In this document: one piece after another, positions 1-7,406 of the stretch | Layout of the letters: the number at the start of each line of letters is the position of its first letter | How positions within the stretch are numbered: the stretch's first letter is position 1 | Origin: Perlucidibaca wandonensis | GTDB taxonomy: Bacteria; Pseudomonadota; Gammaproteobacteria; Pseudomonadales; Moraxellaceae | Length of the DNA stretch: 64,000 bases | Assembly: GCF_042677145.1 (NCBI RefSeq) | Contig: NZ_JBHTIT010000001.1 | Coordinates: 1,922,001-1,986,000, forward strand | Direction: 5' to 3' | Translations under genes and position numbers: made by a program | The notes under the pieces: generated by a model | The model's database searches: none | What the model was told of the DNA's origin: nothing | What the model saw: only the letters and a program-made list of their open reading frames with translations

Positions 1-464
1 CGTGACTTCGAGCGCTTATTAGCGCGGATGGCCATCAGCACGGCTTCGGCCAGACCAGAAGCGCCGTCGTAGACCGAGGCGTTGCTAGCGTCCATGGCAG
101 TGATGTGCGCCATCATCGATTGGAATTCGTAAATAACTTGTAGCGTGCCTTGCGATGCTTCGGCCTGATACGGCGTGTAGGCGGTCAAAAATTCGCCGCG
201 CGATGCTAAGTCCCATACCGCCGCTGGAATATGATGCTCATAGGCGCCAGCGCCCAAGAAGCAGAGCGCGCCAGCATCTTGCTCGCTACGCTCACGCATC
301 ATGCGCGTCACGTCCATTTCCGACAGGCCATCAGCAATGCCGGTTAGCGGGCCCGAGCGCAGCGCCTGCGGAATCTCATCAAACAAGGTGTCCAGCGACT
401 CAGCACCTAAGGTGTCGAGCATGCGGCGCACATCACCAGCGGTATGCGGGATAAACGGCATCAT
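1..464 (-). CDS. gcvPA: Glycine dehydrogenase (decarboxylating) subunit 1, 5' part only
   Basis: This is the N-terminal ~154 residues of the alpha subunit of split glycine decarboxylase (P-protein), the PLP enzyme that decarboxylates glycine and passes the aminomethyl group to lipoyl-GcvH. The start reads M-M-P-F-I-P-H-T, and the I-P-H-T-x-x-D opening followed by R-R-M-L is typical of the two-subunit GcvPA form rather than the single ~950-residue GcvP. The gene runs off the left edge of the window, so the catalytic domain and any gcvPB lie outside. A GGAG ribosome site sits just before tandem ATG codons at 462-464 and 459-461. It follows gcvT and gcvH on the same strand, after a terminator-like hairpin. 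Confidence 0.88.
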   Translation of the reverse strand, partial: MMPFIPHTAGDVRRMLDTLGAESLDTLFDEIPQALRSGPLTGIADGLSEMDVTRMMRERSEQDAGALCFLGAGAYEHHIPAAVWDLASRGEFLTAYTPYQAEASQGTLQVIYEFQSMMAHITAMDASNASVYDGASGLAEAVLMAIRANKRSKS

Positions 465-505
465 TCACTCCAGCAGGCCGGCGTCGGCGCTGCATATTCA
501 ATAGC

Positions 506-528
506 AAAAAGCCCTGAGCAAGCAGGGC
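506..528 (-). terminator. Terminator-like hairpin between gcvH and gcvPA
   Basis: Read on the minus strand, a 6-bp GC-rich stem (GCCCTG / CAGGGC, 6-base loop) is followed directly by TTTTT. It lies between the gcvH stop (548) and the gcvPA start (464). Its position inside an otherwise co-directional gcvT-gcvH-gcvPA group suggests partial termination or attenuation. The short stem makes this moderately certain only. Confidence 0.55.
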
Positions 529-547
529 CCAATGGTTTAGCGAAGAA

Positions 548-931
548 TCAGTGGTCTTGCTTTGCGGCGTATGCTTCAGCGCTGAGCAGCTCATCTAGCT
601 CAGCGGCATCGGTAATTTTGATTTGATACAACCAGCCGCCAGTGTAGGGCTCGGTATTGACGATTTCTGGTGCATCAACCAAGGCTTCATTGATGGCAAT
701 GATTTCGCCCGATACTGGTGCGTAAATATCTGAGGCGGCCTTAACCGACTCCACCACACCGGCTTCTTGGCCAGCGCTGACTACATCGCCTACGGTTGGC
801 AATTCAACGAAAACTAAGTCGCCGAGTGCATCTTGGGCGTGATCGGTGATACCGACGGTAACAACATCACCATCTAAGCGAGCCCATTCGTGGCTAGCGG
901 CGTATTTCAATTCAGCAGGTAATTGGCTCAT
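548..931 (-). CDS. gcvH: Glycine cleavage system H protein
   Basis: This is the lipoyl carrier of the glycine cleavage complex, which shuttles the aminomethyl intermediate between the P and T proteins in the cytoplasm. The 127-residue protein begins M-S-Q-L-P-A-E-L-K-Y like other GcvH proteins, and carries the lipoylation motif E-S-V-K-A-A-S-D with the modified lysine at K64. The C-terminal G-G-W-L-Y-Q-I-K stretch is also typical. An ATG four codons upstream (943) is in frame, but the one at 931 has the GAGAG ribosome site at the right distance and matches family starts. It lies 47 bases after gcvT. Confidence 0.96.
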   Translation of the reverse strand: MSQLPAELKYAASHEWARLDGDVVTVGITDHAQDALGDLVFVELPTVGDVVSAGQEAGVVESVKAASDIYAPVSGEIIAINEALVDAPEIVNTEPYTGGWLYQIKITDAAELDELLSAEAYAAKQDH

Positions 932-978
932 GGAATCTCTCATGCGGCAGAAGCCGACTCAATAGGTTTTAAAAAAGC

Positions 979-2067
979 TTAAACGATCGCAGCGCCGCGG
1001 CGCACGAACATGGGTTTCACAATACGCACAGGCAATAACTTTCCGCGTACATCGACATGGGCTTGCGTGGCATCTGTCAGGGGAATGCGGGCAAACGCGA
1101 TGGATTGCTGCAGCGTTGGCGAGAAGGTGCCAGACGTGGTTTCACCATCCGCCACGCCTTCAATTATCACGCGCATATGTGAGCGCAACACGCCCTTACC
1201 TTCGAGCACGAGGCCAACAAGCTGATGAGTAACGCCAGCATCACGCTCCGCAACTAGCGCATCTTTGCCAATAAAGTCATGCGCCCAATCAATGCTCCAC
1301 GCCACACAGGAGCTCAGTGGCGATTCGTTTTCGCTTAGGTCATTACCGTAAAGCGGCATGCCTGCTTCTAGACGCAAAGTATCGCGTGCGCCTAGGCCGC
1401 AAGGCGCAACGCCGGCATCGAGCAGCTGTTGCCAAAATGCTCCTGACTGCTCATTGGGCAGCATGATTTCTAGGCCGTCTTCACCGGTGTAGCCGGTACG
1501 CGCGACAAACCAGTCATCGCCTAAGTCTACGCCCTGAAACAGGGCGAGCTCGGCAATGCGCTGGGCACGAGCCTCGCCGAGCAGACGCTCAACGGTGGCG
1601 CGAGCATTCGGGCCTTGCACGGCAATCATGGCAAGATCGGTGCGCTCTTTTAGGCTGATGCGAAAGCTTGCGGCTTGGCGTTGCATCCACGCGATGTCTT
1701 TGTCGTGAGTGCCGCAATTAACGATGACGCGCCAGAGTTCTGGCTGTTCAGGTGTGGGCGCATAGACAATGAGGTCGTCGAGCACGCAGCCAGCATCATT
1801 GAGCATGACCGAATAAATGGCCTTGCCCGGCAATTTGAGTTTGGCGACATTATTGGCTAAAAGCTTCTGCAAATACGCCACGGCGTCGGGGCCAGTGAGG
1901 TCGATAAAAGTCATGTGTGAGACATCAAACATGCCTTGATCACGGCGCACAGCATGATGCTCATCGATCACCGAGCTATATTGCACGGGCATATCCCAGC
2001 CGCCAAAATCTACTAGGCGGGCACCGAGCGCGACATGTGCTTGATACAACGACGTGCGCTGACCCAT
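979..2067 (-). CDS. gcvT: Aminomethyltransferase (glycine cleavage T protein)
   Basis: T protein transfers the methylene group from aminomethyl-lipoyl-GcvH to tetrahydrofolate and releases ammonia. The product is 362 residues, the normal length. It opens M-G-Q-R-T-S-L-Y and continues with the folate-domain signatures F-G-G-W-D-M-P-V-Q-Y and F-D-V-S-H-M. R-T-G-Y-T-G-E-D-G lies mid-protein, and the C-terminal barrel domain has the expected length. The start at 2067 is fixed by AAGGAG six bases upstream; a GTG at 2070 is less likely. It is the first gene of the gcvT-gcvH-gcvPA group. No glycine riboswitch is apparent upstream. Confidence 0.96.
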   Translation of the reverse strand: MGQRTSLYQAHVALGARLVDFGGWDMPVQYSSVIDEHHAVRRDQGMFDVSHMTFIDLTGPDAVAYLQKLLANNVAKLKLPGKAIYSVMLNDAGCVLDDLIVYAPTPEQPELWRVIVNCGTHDKDIAWMQRQAASFRISLKERTDLAMIAVQGPNARATVERLLGEARAQRIAELALFQGVDLGDDWFVARTGYTGEDGLEIMLPNEQSGAFWQQLLDAGVAPCGLGARDTLRLEAGMPLYGNDLSENESPLSSCVAWSIDWAHDFIGKDALVAERDAGVTHQLVGLVLEGKGVLRSHMRVIIEGVADGETTSGTFSPTLQQSIAFARIPLTDATQAHVDVRGKLLPVRIVKPMFVRRGAAIV

Positions 2068-2130
2068 CACTAACTCCTTGTATTTTAGCTGCTAATGAAA
2101 TAGCGCGTGAAATAACGTGGCGCATTTTAC

Positions 2131-2163
2131 TCGCAGATGGCCTTCGCTGGCCATGAGCTGCGA
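2131..2163. repeat. Bulged inverted repeat in the gcvT-pckG intergenic region
   Basis: A 12-bp stem (TCGCAG plus ATGGCC, closing with GGCCAT and CTGCGA) has a 6-base loop and a 3-base bulge. On the plus strand a run of seven T begins a few bases after it (about 2170). It lies upstream of both divergent genes gcvT and pckG, so it could be a terminator of antisense transcription or a leader structure. Its role is unknown. Confidence 0.5.
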
Positions 2164-2247
2164 AAATTCATTTTTTTCAGCAGGCCATTTGGCCTAGCTT
2201 GCAGCTGCTGCCTATCTTTTTACGCCCCACGCTTGTGCAATTTCGCA

Positions 2248-2253
2248 TATAAT
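2248..2253 (+). promoter_or_regulatory. Candidate -10 element for pckG
   Basis: A perfect TATAAT lies about 98 bases before the pckG ATG. I see no good -35 hexamer 16-18 bases upstream, so this may need an activator or may be chance. The rest of the 2068-2350 gap holds the inverted repeat at 2131-2163 and no open frame that I would call. Confidence 0.4.
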
Positions 2254-2350
2254 CTGCTCGAACTGCCGCTATCTCTGTGCTAATTCATTGAATTTGCTGT
2301 GATCTACTAGCTCAGCTGCGGCTGCCATTCCCCTGTCCTTGAGAGTTGTC

Positions 2351-4177
2351 ATGACACACGTCGCCATAAATGCCCCCGCCTACGTCAAACACGCACGCCT
2401 GGTGGCGTGGGTCACTGAAATGGCGGCTCTCTGCAAGCCTGCCGCTATTCATTGGTGCGATGGCACCGACGCCGAATACGATGCTCTCTGCGAATCCTTA
2501 GTCGCCGCCGGCAGCTTCAAGCGACTTAATGCCGAAAAACGCCCCAACTCTTATTTAGCCTGGACCGACCCATCCGACGTCGCCCGCGTTGAAGATCGCA
2601 CCTTCATTTGCTCCGAGAAAAAAGAAGACGCCGGCCCAACCAATAACTGGAAAGCGCCAACTGAAATGCGCGCCATTCTGAACCCATTATTTGATGGCTG
2701 TATGGCTGGCCGCACCATGTACGTAGTGCCATTCTCCATGGGCCCATTAGGCTCACCGATTGCCCACATTGGCATTGAGCTTTCCGACAGCGCCTATGTT
2801 GCCGTGAATATGCAGAAAATGACCCGCATGGGCCGCCCTGTGTTTGATGTGCTCGGCGCCGATGGCGATTTCGTACCTTGCATGCACACCGTTGGTGCAC
2901 CATTACAACCAGGTCAAGCTGATGTGGCTTGGCCCTGCAACCCAACTGAAAAATACATTGTGCATTACCCCGAGACTCGTGAAATCTGGTCTTACGGCTC
3001 TGGTTACGGCGGCAACGCCCTGCTCGGCAAAAAATGCTTCGCGCTTCGCATCGCCTCCACTATGGGCCGCGACGAAGGCTGGCTAGCCGAGCACATGCTC
3101 ATCCTTGGCGTGACCAATCCACAAGGCAAAAAATATCACGTGGCCGCTGCTTTCCCATCGGCCTGTGGCAAAACCAACTTTGCCATGCTGATTGCACCAG
3201 CAGGCATGCCTGGCTGGGACGTCACCACTATTGGCGACGACATTGCTTGGATCAAACCAGATGCCAATGGCCAGCTCCGCGCTATCAACCCAGAAGCCGG
3301 TTACTTTGGTGTTGCTCCCGGCACCAATATGAAAACCAACCCAAACTGTATGCTGTCGCTGAACAAAGACGTGATTTTCACCAACGTCGCGCTCACCGAT
3401 GACGGCGATGTTTGGTGGGAAGGTTTGGGCGCCGCTCCAGCGCATTTGGTTGACTGGCAGGGCAATGACTGGACGCCAGATTGCGGCCGCAAAGCTGCGC
3501 ATCCGAACTCACGCTTCACAGTCTCCGCAATTAACAACCCTGCGCTCGATAGCGAATGGGATAACCCCGATGGCGTTGTTATTGATGCCTTTATTTTCGG
3601 TGGTCGTCGCGCCAACACCATGCCGCTCGTGACTGAAGCACGCAACTGGGTTGAGGGCGTTTATATGGCCGCTACCATGGGCTCAGAAACAACGGCTGCT
3701 GCGTTTGGCGCTCAAGGCGTTGTCCGCCGCGACCCATTCGCCATGCTGCCATTCGCCGGCTACAACATGAGCGACTACTTCCAACATTGGTTAAACCTTG
3801 GTGCCAAGCTTGAAGCCGCCGGCGCTAAGCTGCCGCGCATCTACAAGACCAACTGGTTCCGTAAAGATGCTGACGGTCAGTTCATCTGGCCAGGCTTTGG
3901 CGAAAACACGCGCATTCTGAAATGGATGATCGATCGCATCGAAGAAGAAGCTGAAGGCACAGAACATGCCATGGGCATCAGCCCACGCTACCAAGATATT
4001 CGCTGGAATGGCCTAGACTTTGCTCAACCGCTATTTGAGCAAGTTATCAGCCTCGACAAAGCGGACTGGGATATCGAAATCAAGCTGCATGAAGAACTGT
4101 TTGAAAAGCTTGCACACAACTTGCCAAAAGAATTGGTAGAAGCGAAAGATCGCTTGATTGAACGCTTAAAAGCATAA
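2351..4177 (+). CDS. pckG: Phosphoenolpyruvate carboxykinase (GTP)
   Basis: This enzyme makes PEP from oxaloacetate with GTP at the head of gluconeogenesis. The 608-residue length and motifs are those of the GTP family, not the ~530-residue ATP form common in enterobacteria. It has the kinase-1 loop A-C-G-K-T-N (about residues 271-276), G-D-D-I-A-W shortly after, N-P-E-A-G-Y-F-G-V-A-P-G-T, and F-I-F-G-G-R-R. The ATG at 2351 has GAGAG upstream; a TTG at 2339 extends the frame but has no support. It is transcribed alone, divergent from gcvT and ended by a strong terminator. Confidence 0.97.
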   Translation: MTHVAINAPAYVKHARLVAWVTEMAALCKPAAIHWCDGTDAEYDALCESLVAAGSFKRLNAEKRPNSYLAWTDPSDVARVEDRTFICSEKKEDAGPTNNWKAPTEMRAILNPLFDGCMAGRTMYVVPFSMGPLGSPIAHIGIELSDSAYVAVNMQKMTRMGRPVFDVLGADGDFVPCMHTVGAPLQPGQADVAWPCNPTEKYIVHYPETREIWSYGSGYGGNALLGKKCFALRIASTMGRDEGWLAEHMLILGVTNPQGKKYHVAAAFPSACGKTNFAMLIAPAGMPGWDVTTIGDDIAWIKPDANGQLRAINPEAGYFGVAPGTNMKTNPNCMLSLNKDVIFTNVALTDDGDVWWEGLGAAPAHLVDWQGNDWTPDCGRKAAHPNSRFTVSAINNPALDSEWDNPDGVVIDAFIFGGRRANTMPLVTEARNWVEGVYMAATMGSETTAAAFGAQGVVRRDPFAMLPFAGYNMSDYFQHWLNLGAKLEAAGAKLPRIYKTNWFRKDADGQFIWPGFGENTRILKWMIDRIEEEAEGTEHAMGISPRYQDIRWNGLDFAQPLFEQVISLDKADWDIEIKLHEELFEKLAHNLPKELVEAKDRLIERLKA

Positions 4178-4234
4178 GCTTCGTCACACCACAGCGGCGC
4201 TTTATATCGCTATGGGGTGACGATGTGTTTAAAC

Positions 4235-4262
4235 AAAAAGGCCTGCTAATGCAGGCCTTTTT
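4235..4262. terminator. Bidirectional intrinsic terminator
   Basis: A perfect 12-bp stem (AAAAAGGCCTGC) with loop TAAT ends in five T on either strand. It serves pckG from the left and the convergent membrane protein gene from the right. Confidence 0.93.
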
Positions 4263-4279
4263 CATTGCTAAATAAAAGC

Positions 4280-4759
4280 TTAGCTTGGAGGATCAACTCG
4301 CGAGCTAATCACCTCGCCCTCTAGCGTACGGCCACTTGCGGGCTGCTGTGGGCGGCGATTGGTATAAGTAGGCTCATCTTCCGATTGAGTTGCCGAGCCA
4401 GCGCTATAGCGCTCTTGTTGAGCACGCTGGCCTTTCGCCCAACGAAACGCCTGCCGCACTTCCGGTTTGCGCCAAGCCATAAAGCCTGCCGCACCAATGC
4501 CGAGCAGCGCCGCAATAGATAACACCAGCCCGGGCAAAAACACGAGCACTGCCACCCAAATTGGCCAGCCCCAAACTTGCACAGCGCCGATGCAGCCTAA
4601 AATAGTGGCAACCAATGGAAAATATAGCGAGCCCAGCACAGCGGTAATACCCGCCATTAACGAGCCCCAATGCAACTCGCCAACCAACCACGCGCTCACT
4701 GCAGCAACACGCAAGATTAATAAAACAATGGCAATGGGATGTAGCGATACGCTGCGCAT
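4280..4759 (-). CDS. Small inner-membrane protein of unknown function
   Basis: I do not recognise a family. The 159-residue product is very hydrophobic for its first ~95 residues, with three or four likely membrane helices (about 8-28, 33-55, 65-90). A hydrophilic tail follows, rich in Q, R, S and P. The start at 4759 has GGAG seven bases upstream. It lies 29 bases after the MpaB-family gene and shares its strand, so it is probably the last gene of that transcript. A role in the membrane near the lipoprotein hydrolase and oxygenase is possible but not shown. Confidence 0.75.
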   Translation of the reverse strand: MRSVSLHPIAIVLLILRVAAVSAWLVGELHWGSLMAGITAVLGSLYFPLVATILGCIGAVQVWGWPIWVAVLVFLPGLVLSIAALLGIGAAGFMAWRKPEVRQAFRWAKGQRAQQERYSAGSATQSEDEPTYTNRRPQQPASGRTLEGEVISSRVDPPS

Positions 4760-4788
4760 GGATGCGCTCCGATTTGCTCTAAACCGAC

Positions 4789-5706
4789 TTAGTCTACCGC
4801 ATTGTCTACAGCGCGCGCTTCACGGCGCTGCAAGTGCACAGGCTGTAATTGCTCGATCTCGTATTGATTGCCTGGGTAGGTACGGTTGAGCGTACTTTTT
4901 ACCGATTGTGGATAGGCACCAATGGCCCAAACCTTGCGTACTTTGCCAAGCAACTTCAAATTACTGCGCACCATCGTGGCGAAAGCTTTTGATGGACGTT
5001 GTTGGCTCACGGCGGCGATGAAGCGATCATCTTCCATCAGGCTATAGACCGACGGATTAACAAGCCCACGCAGCGGCTTAGGCAGCCAGTTTTCCATGAT
5101 GCGTACGGTCGCAGCGGCTACGCGTGCGGAGGCCGTATTGGGCACCATGTGTTGCTGGCAGTAGGCATCAACAGCAGCATCAAGCTCGGCTTTGGTAGCG
5201 GGTAAATTTGTCAGACCCATGCGCTCACCAATACCTATCCAAAAGTTAAACCATGCTTGCTGCTCGTGCGCTGTCATGGCGCGGCGTGCGTAATTAGCCA
5301 TCCATTCGATGGGGAAATCGATGAAGGTCCAGAGCACAAAATGAAAATCGTCTTGCGGAATGCGGTAATTGCTGTGCGTTTTATTCATGCGTTCTAAGGC
5401 ACGAGCACCCTCGCCGTGCTCCCAGCCCGTATCCATAAAATGGGCGATGAGTAAGCGCGTGTCGTCATAGCGCTTTTGCCCATGAGCCTCAAACTCACCG
5501 GTTTTATCGAGCAGGCTGGCTACTGTGTCGCTGCCGTAAGTGTAAAAAAGTGCGACCTCTAGCGAGCGCGTCAGATCCCATGAAAACTCATAGGCTGTGA
5601 GCAAATGAGCAATACGCTGGCAGTCTTTTTTTGCATCTAAACTGGCAATCTCAGCGGCAACAGCGGGATTATTCATAAAACCAAAGCGCTTGCCATACGT
5701 CTTCAT
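4789..5706 (-). CDS. Oxygenase MpaB-family protein (DUF2236)
   Basis: The 305-residue protein looks like the MpaB/Lcp-related DUF2236 family, whose studied members are heme or metal oxygenases acting on isoprenoid chains. Family-type segments are Y-E-F-S-W-D-L-T-R-S-L-E near residue 40, G-Q-K-R-Y-D-D-T-R-L-L near 75-85, and a following R-M-N-K-T-H-S-N-Y-R-I-P-Q-D-D-F with W-T-F-I-D-F-P-I-E-W. The true start is the ATG at 5706, which overlaps the stop of the upstream lipoprotein hydrolase as ATGA, so the two are translationally coupled. The substrate is unknown. The family call is by recognition only. Confidence 0.82.
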   Translation of the reverse strand: MKTYGKRFGFMNNPAVAAEIASLDAKKDCQRIAHLLTAYEFSWDLTRSLEVALFYTYGSDTVASLLDKTGEFEAHGQKRYDDTRLLIAHFMDTGWEHGEGARALERMNKTHSNYRIPQDDFHFVLWTFIDFPIEWMANYARRAMTAHEQQAWFNFWIGIGERMGLTNLPATKAELDAAVDAYCQQHMVPNTASARVAAATVRIMENWLPKPLRGLVNPSVYSLMEDDRFIAAVSQQRPSKAFATMVRSNLKLLGKVRKVWAIGAYPQSVKSTLNRTYPGNQYEIEQLQPVHLQRREARAVDNAVD

Positions 5707-7280
5707 GGCGCACAGCCCTCTAGTAAGTTTTCGCAATGCACGCGCTGGCCCGATTTAGCCGGATAATCCCGAGCCGATCGTGAATAAAAGCTTAAGCGTT
5801 CATTGAAGCTCTGGCTTTGCAAGCGCGCATCGGCGTCAGAAAATCCCGCCTCGCCACTGCGCTTTAGCCAGCGATCTAGCCAAGCCATGCTAAAGAACTC
5901 AGCCATCGGCCGACCCCAGCCACCAACACACTTGTTATCGACGACCTCGGGGCACCACGACGTCGCCGGGAATAGTGGGATCAATGACCACTCAAAGTGC
6001 GTTGAGCCACGAATGGTGAACTCATACGCTGGCACACCAGCCGCTTGCCAAGCACGGAATGGGCCGAGCTTGGCTTCAGGATCAGGAGCTTGCAAGTTGG
6101 GCATAGGCGCAAGACCGTACTCACTGTTTTGCCCCATGCTAGGCACGCGTGGCACCACAGGCGGCCGCTCGCTCATGCTTGGAATAAAGCCTCCACCATC
6201 AGCGCCGGGCGTAGCCAGACCATCCCATGCAACAACTGCATCGACAGGATTTTCGGCGTCCATGAGGCCAGGCCATGGATCAGCGCCAGTGGCTCCGTAT
6301 GACTGCACGACGCTGACCCCTGTGCCACCCAAAGAGTGCCCAACAATGCCTAAGCGGTCTTTATCTTGTACGGCGTATTGTGGATTGAACGCAGTCACAG
6401 CCGTAGGGTAGCTAGCTTGGCATGTCCCGTTATGCGGATATGGCTTGCTCGGTGTCGAGCGGAAAAAATCGATGGCATCAACCAAGCCTTCCCAAAATAC
6501 GGCGGGATTGATATTCGTGCCCTGACCAAATGCCGGTGTTTGCTGGTCAGACCGGCCTTGGCCACGCGGATCAAATGTCATTACCGCGTAACCGCTACGC
6601 ACCAAGGCTTGCGCCATCCACCAGTAAAGCGGCTCGGGCGCCTGCACAGAGCCATTCTCAATAACTACAGTCGGTAATAGCTTGCCATTGCTGTTGATTG
6701 GGCGCCAAACACGACCAGACAAACGTGCACAGTCACGATCATAGAAGTCGATCTTCTCTACAACGGCTTCATTTTTATAAAACGGATCGATGTCTGGGTA
6801 GCGAAATGGATCGCCAGAGCAAGGCAAGGCATACGTTGCACACAAAGGTGTTAGCGGCGTATTAAGCGACACGCTCATGGGTGGGCTAAGTAATAATCTG
6901 CTCGGATCGCTGAGCGCGCGCATCAAGTAGTCGCCCGTGTTGACTAGACCTAGCGCAAGTAAGCGTTGGACAAAGATAGGGTTGGTTAATTCTTCGCGAG
7001 GTGCTTCGCTTATTCGTGCAAAGTTCTTTGCCTCACAGGCGGCAAATTCGGCTGATGGCGAAGTGTAGCTGCCACATTTCGGGTCATCGGGCACGCCACC
7101 GGCGACATCACCCAAGACACCGCCAACTAATGGAATGGCACTTAGTGCTGCGAGCGGTGAAGTGTCTTCTTTGGCGGCTTCGGGGTTTTGTGTCGCAATA
7201 GCGTTTGAATCTGATGAGCCGCCGCAGGCGGCTAGCGCTGCACTGAGCGCCAAAATAACGAATGCTGGGGTGCTACGCAT
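5703..7280 (-). CDS. Lipoprotein alpha/beta hydrolase
   Basis: This 525-residue secreted esterase-like protein begins with a lipoprotein signal (cleavage before C19 in L-A-A-C, followed by G-G-S-S). A conserved D-P-R-G-Q-G-R-S-D loop comes before the nucleophile elbow G-H-S-L-G-G with S316. An A-T-P-G-A-D and a late T-H-F-E-W segment could supply the acid and histidine. The lipobox and the 'CGGSS' linker are shared with three other lipoproteins of the window. It overlaps the MpaB-type oxygenase by 4 bases. The substrate is unknown; a hydrophobic ester or polymer fits the pairing but is inference. Confidence 0.85.
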   Translation of the reverse strand: MRSTPAFVILALSAALAACGGSSDSNAIATQNPEAAKEDTSPLAALSAIPLVGGVLGDVAGGVPDDPKCGSYTSPSAEFAACEAKNFARISEAPREELTNPIFVQRLLALGLVNTGDYLMRALSDPSRLLLSPPMSVSLNTPLTPLCATYALPCSGDPFRYPDIDPFYKNEAVVEKIDFYDRDCARLSGRVWRPINSNGKLLPTVVIENGSVQAPEPLYWWMAQALVRSGYAVMTFDPRGQGRSDQQTPAFGQGTNINPAVFWEGLVDAIDFFRSTPSKPYPHNGTCQASYPTAVTAFNPQYAVQDKDRLGIVGHSLGGTGVSVVQSYGATGADPWPGLMDAENPVDAVVAWDGLATPGADGGGFIPSMSERPPVVPRVPSMGQNSEYGLAPMPNLQAPDPEAKLGPFRAWQAAGVPAYEFTIRGSTHFEWSLIPLFPATSWCPEVVDNKCVGGWGRPMAEFFSMAWLDRWLKRSGEAGFSDADARLQSQSFNERLSFYSRSARDYPAKSGQRVHCENLLEGCAP

Positions 7281-7406
7281 AGCAAACTACTCTTATTATT
7301 CTTTGGATCGAACATAAGTTGTATTTATGCAGATTGCAACAGCGTAGCTTGAGCCGTGCTTCTATATTTTAATAGCATTAGCACGGCGACAAGCGCTTCG
7401 ATATTT

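Noticed and set aside
155..454. 99-codon plus-strand frame at the left edge
   Set aside because: It is antisense to the clear gcvPA coding frame and has low-complexity basic composition.
2071..2338. Possible glycine riboswitch before gcvT
   Set aside because: The characteristic paired aptamer cores were not found on the minus strand; only a simple bulged hairpin is present.
2604..2945. 113-codon minus-strand frame inside pckG
   Set aside because: It is a shadow of the strongly conserved pckG frame.
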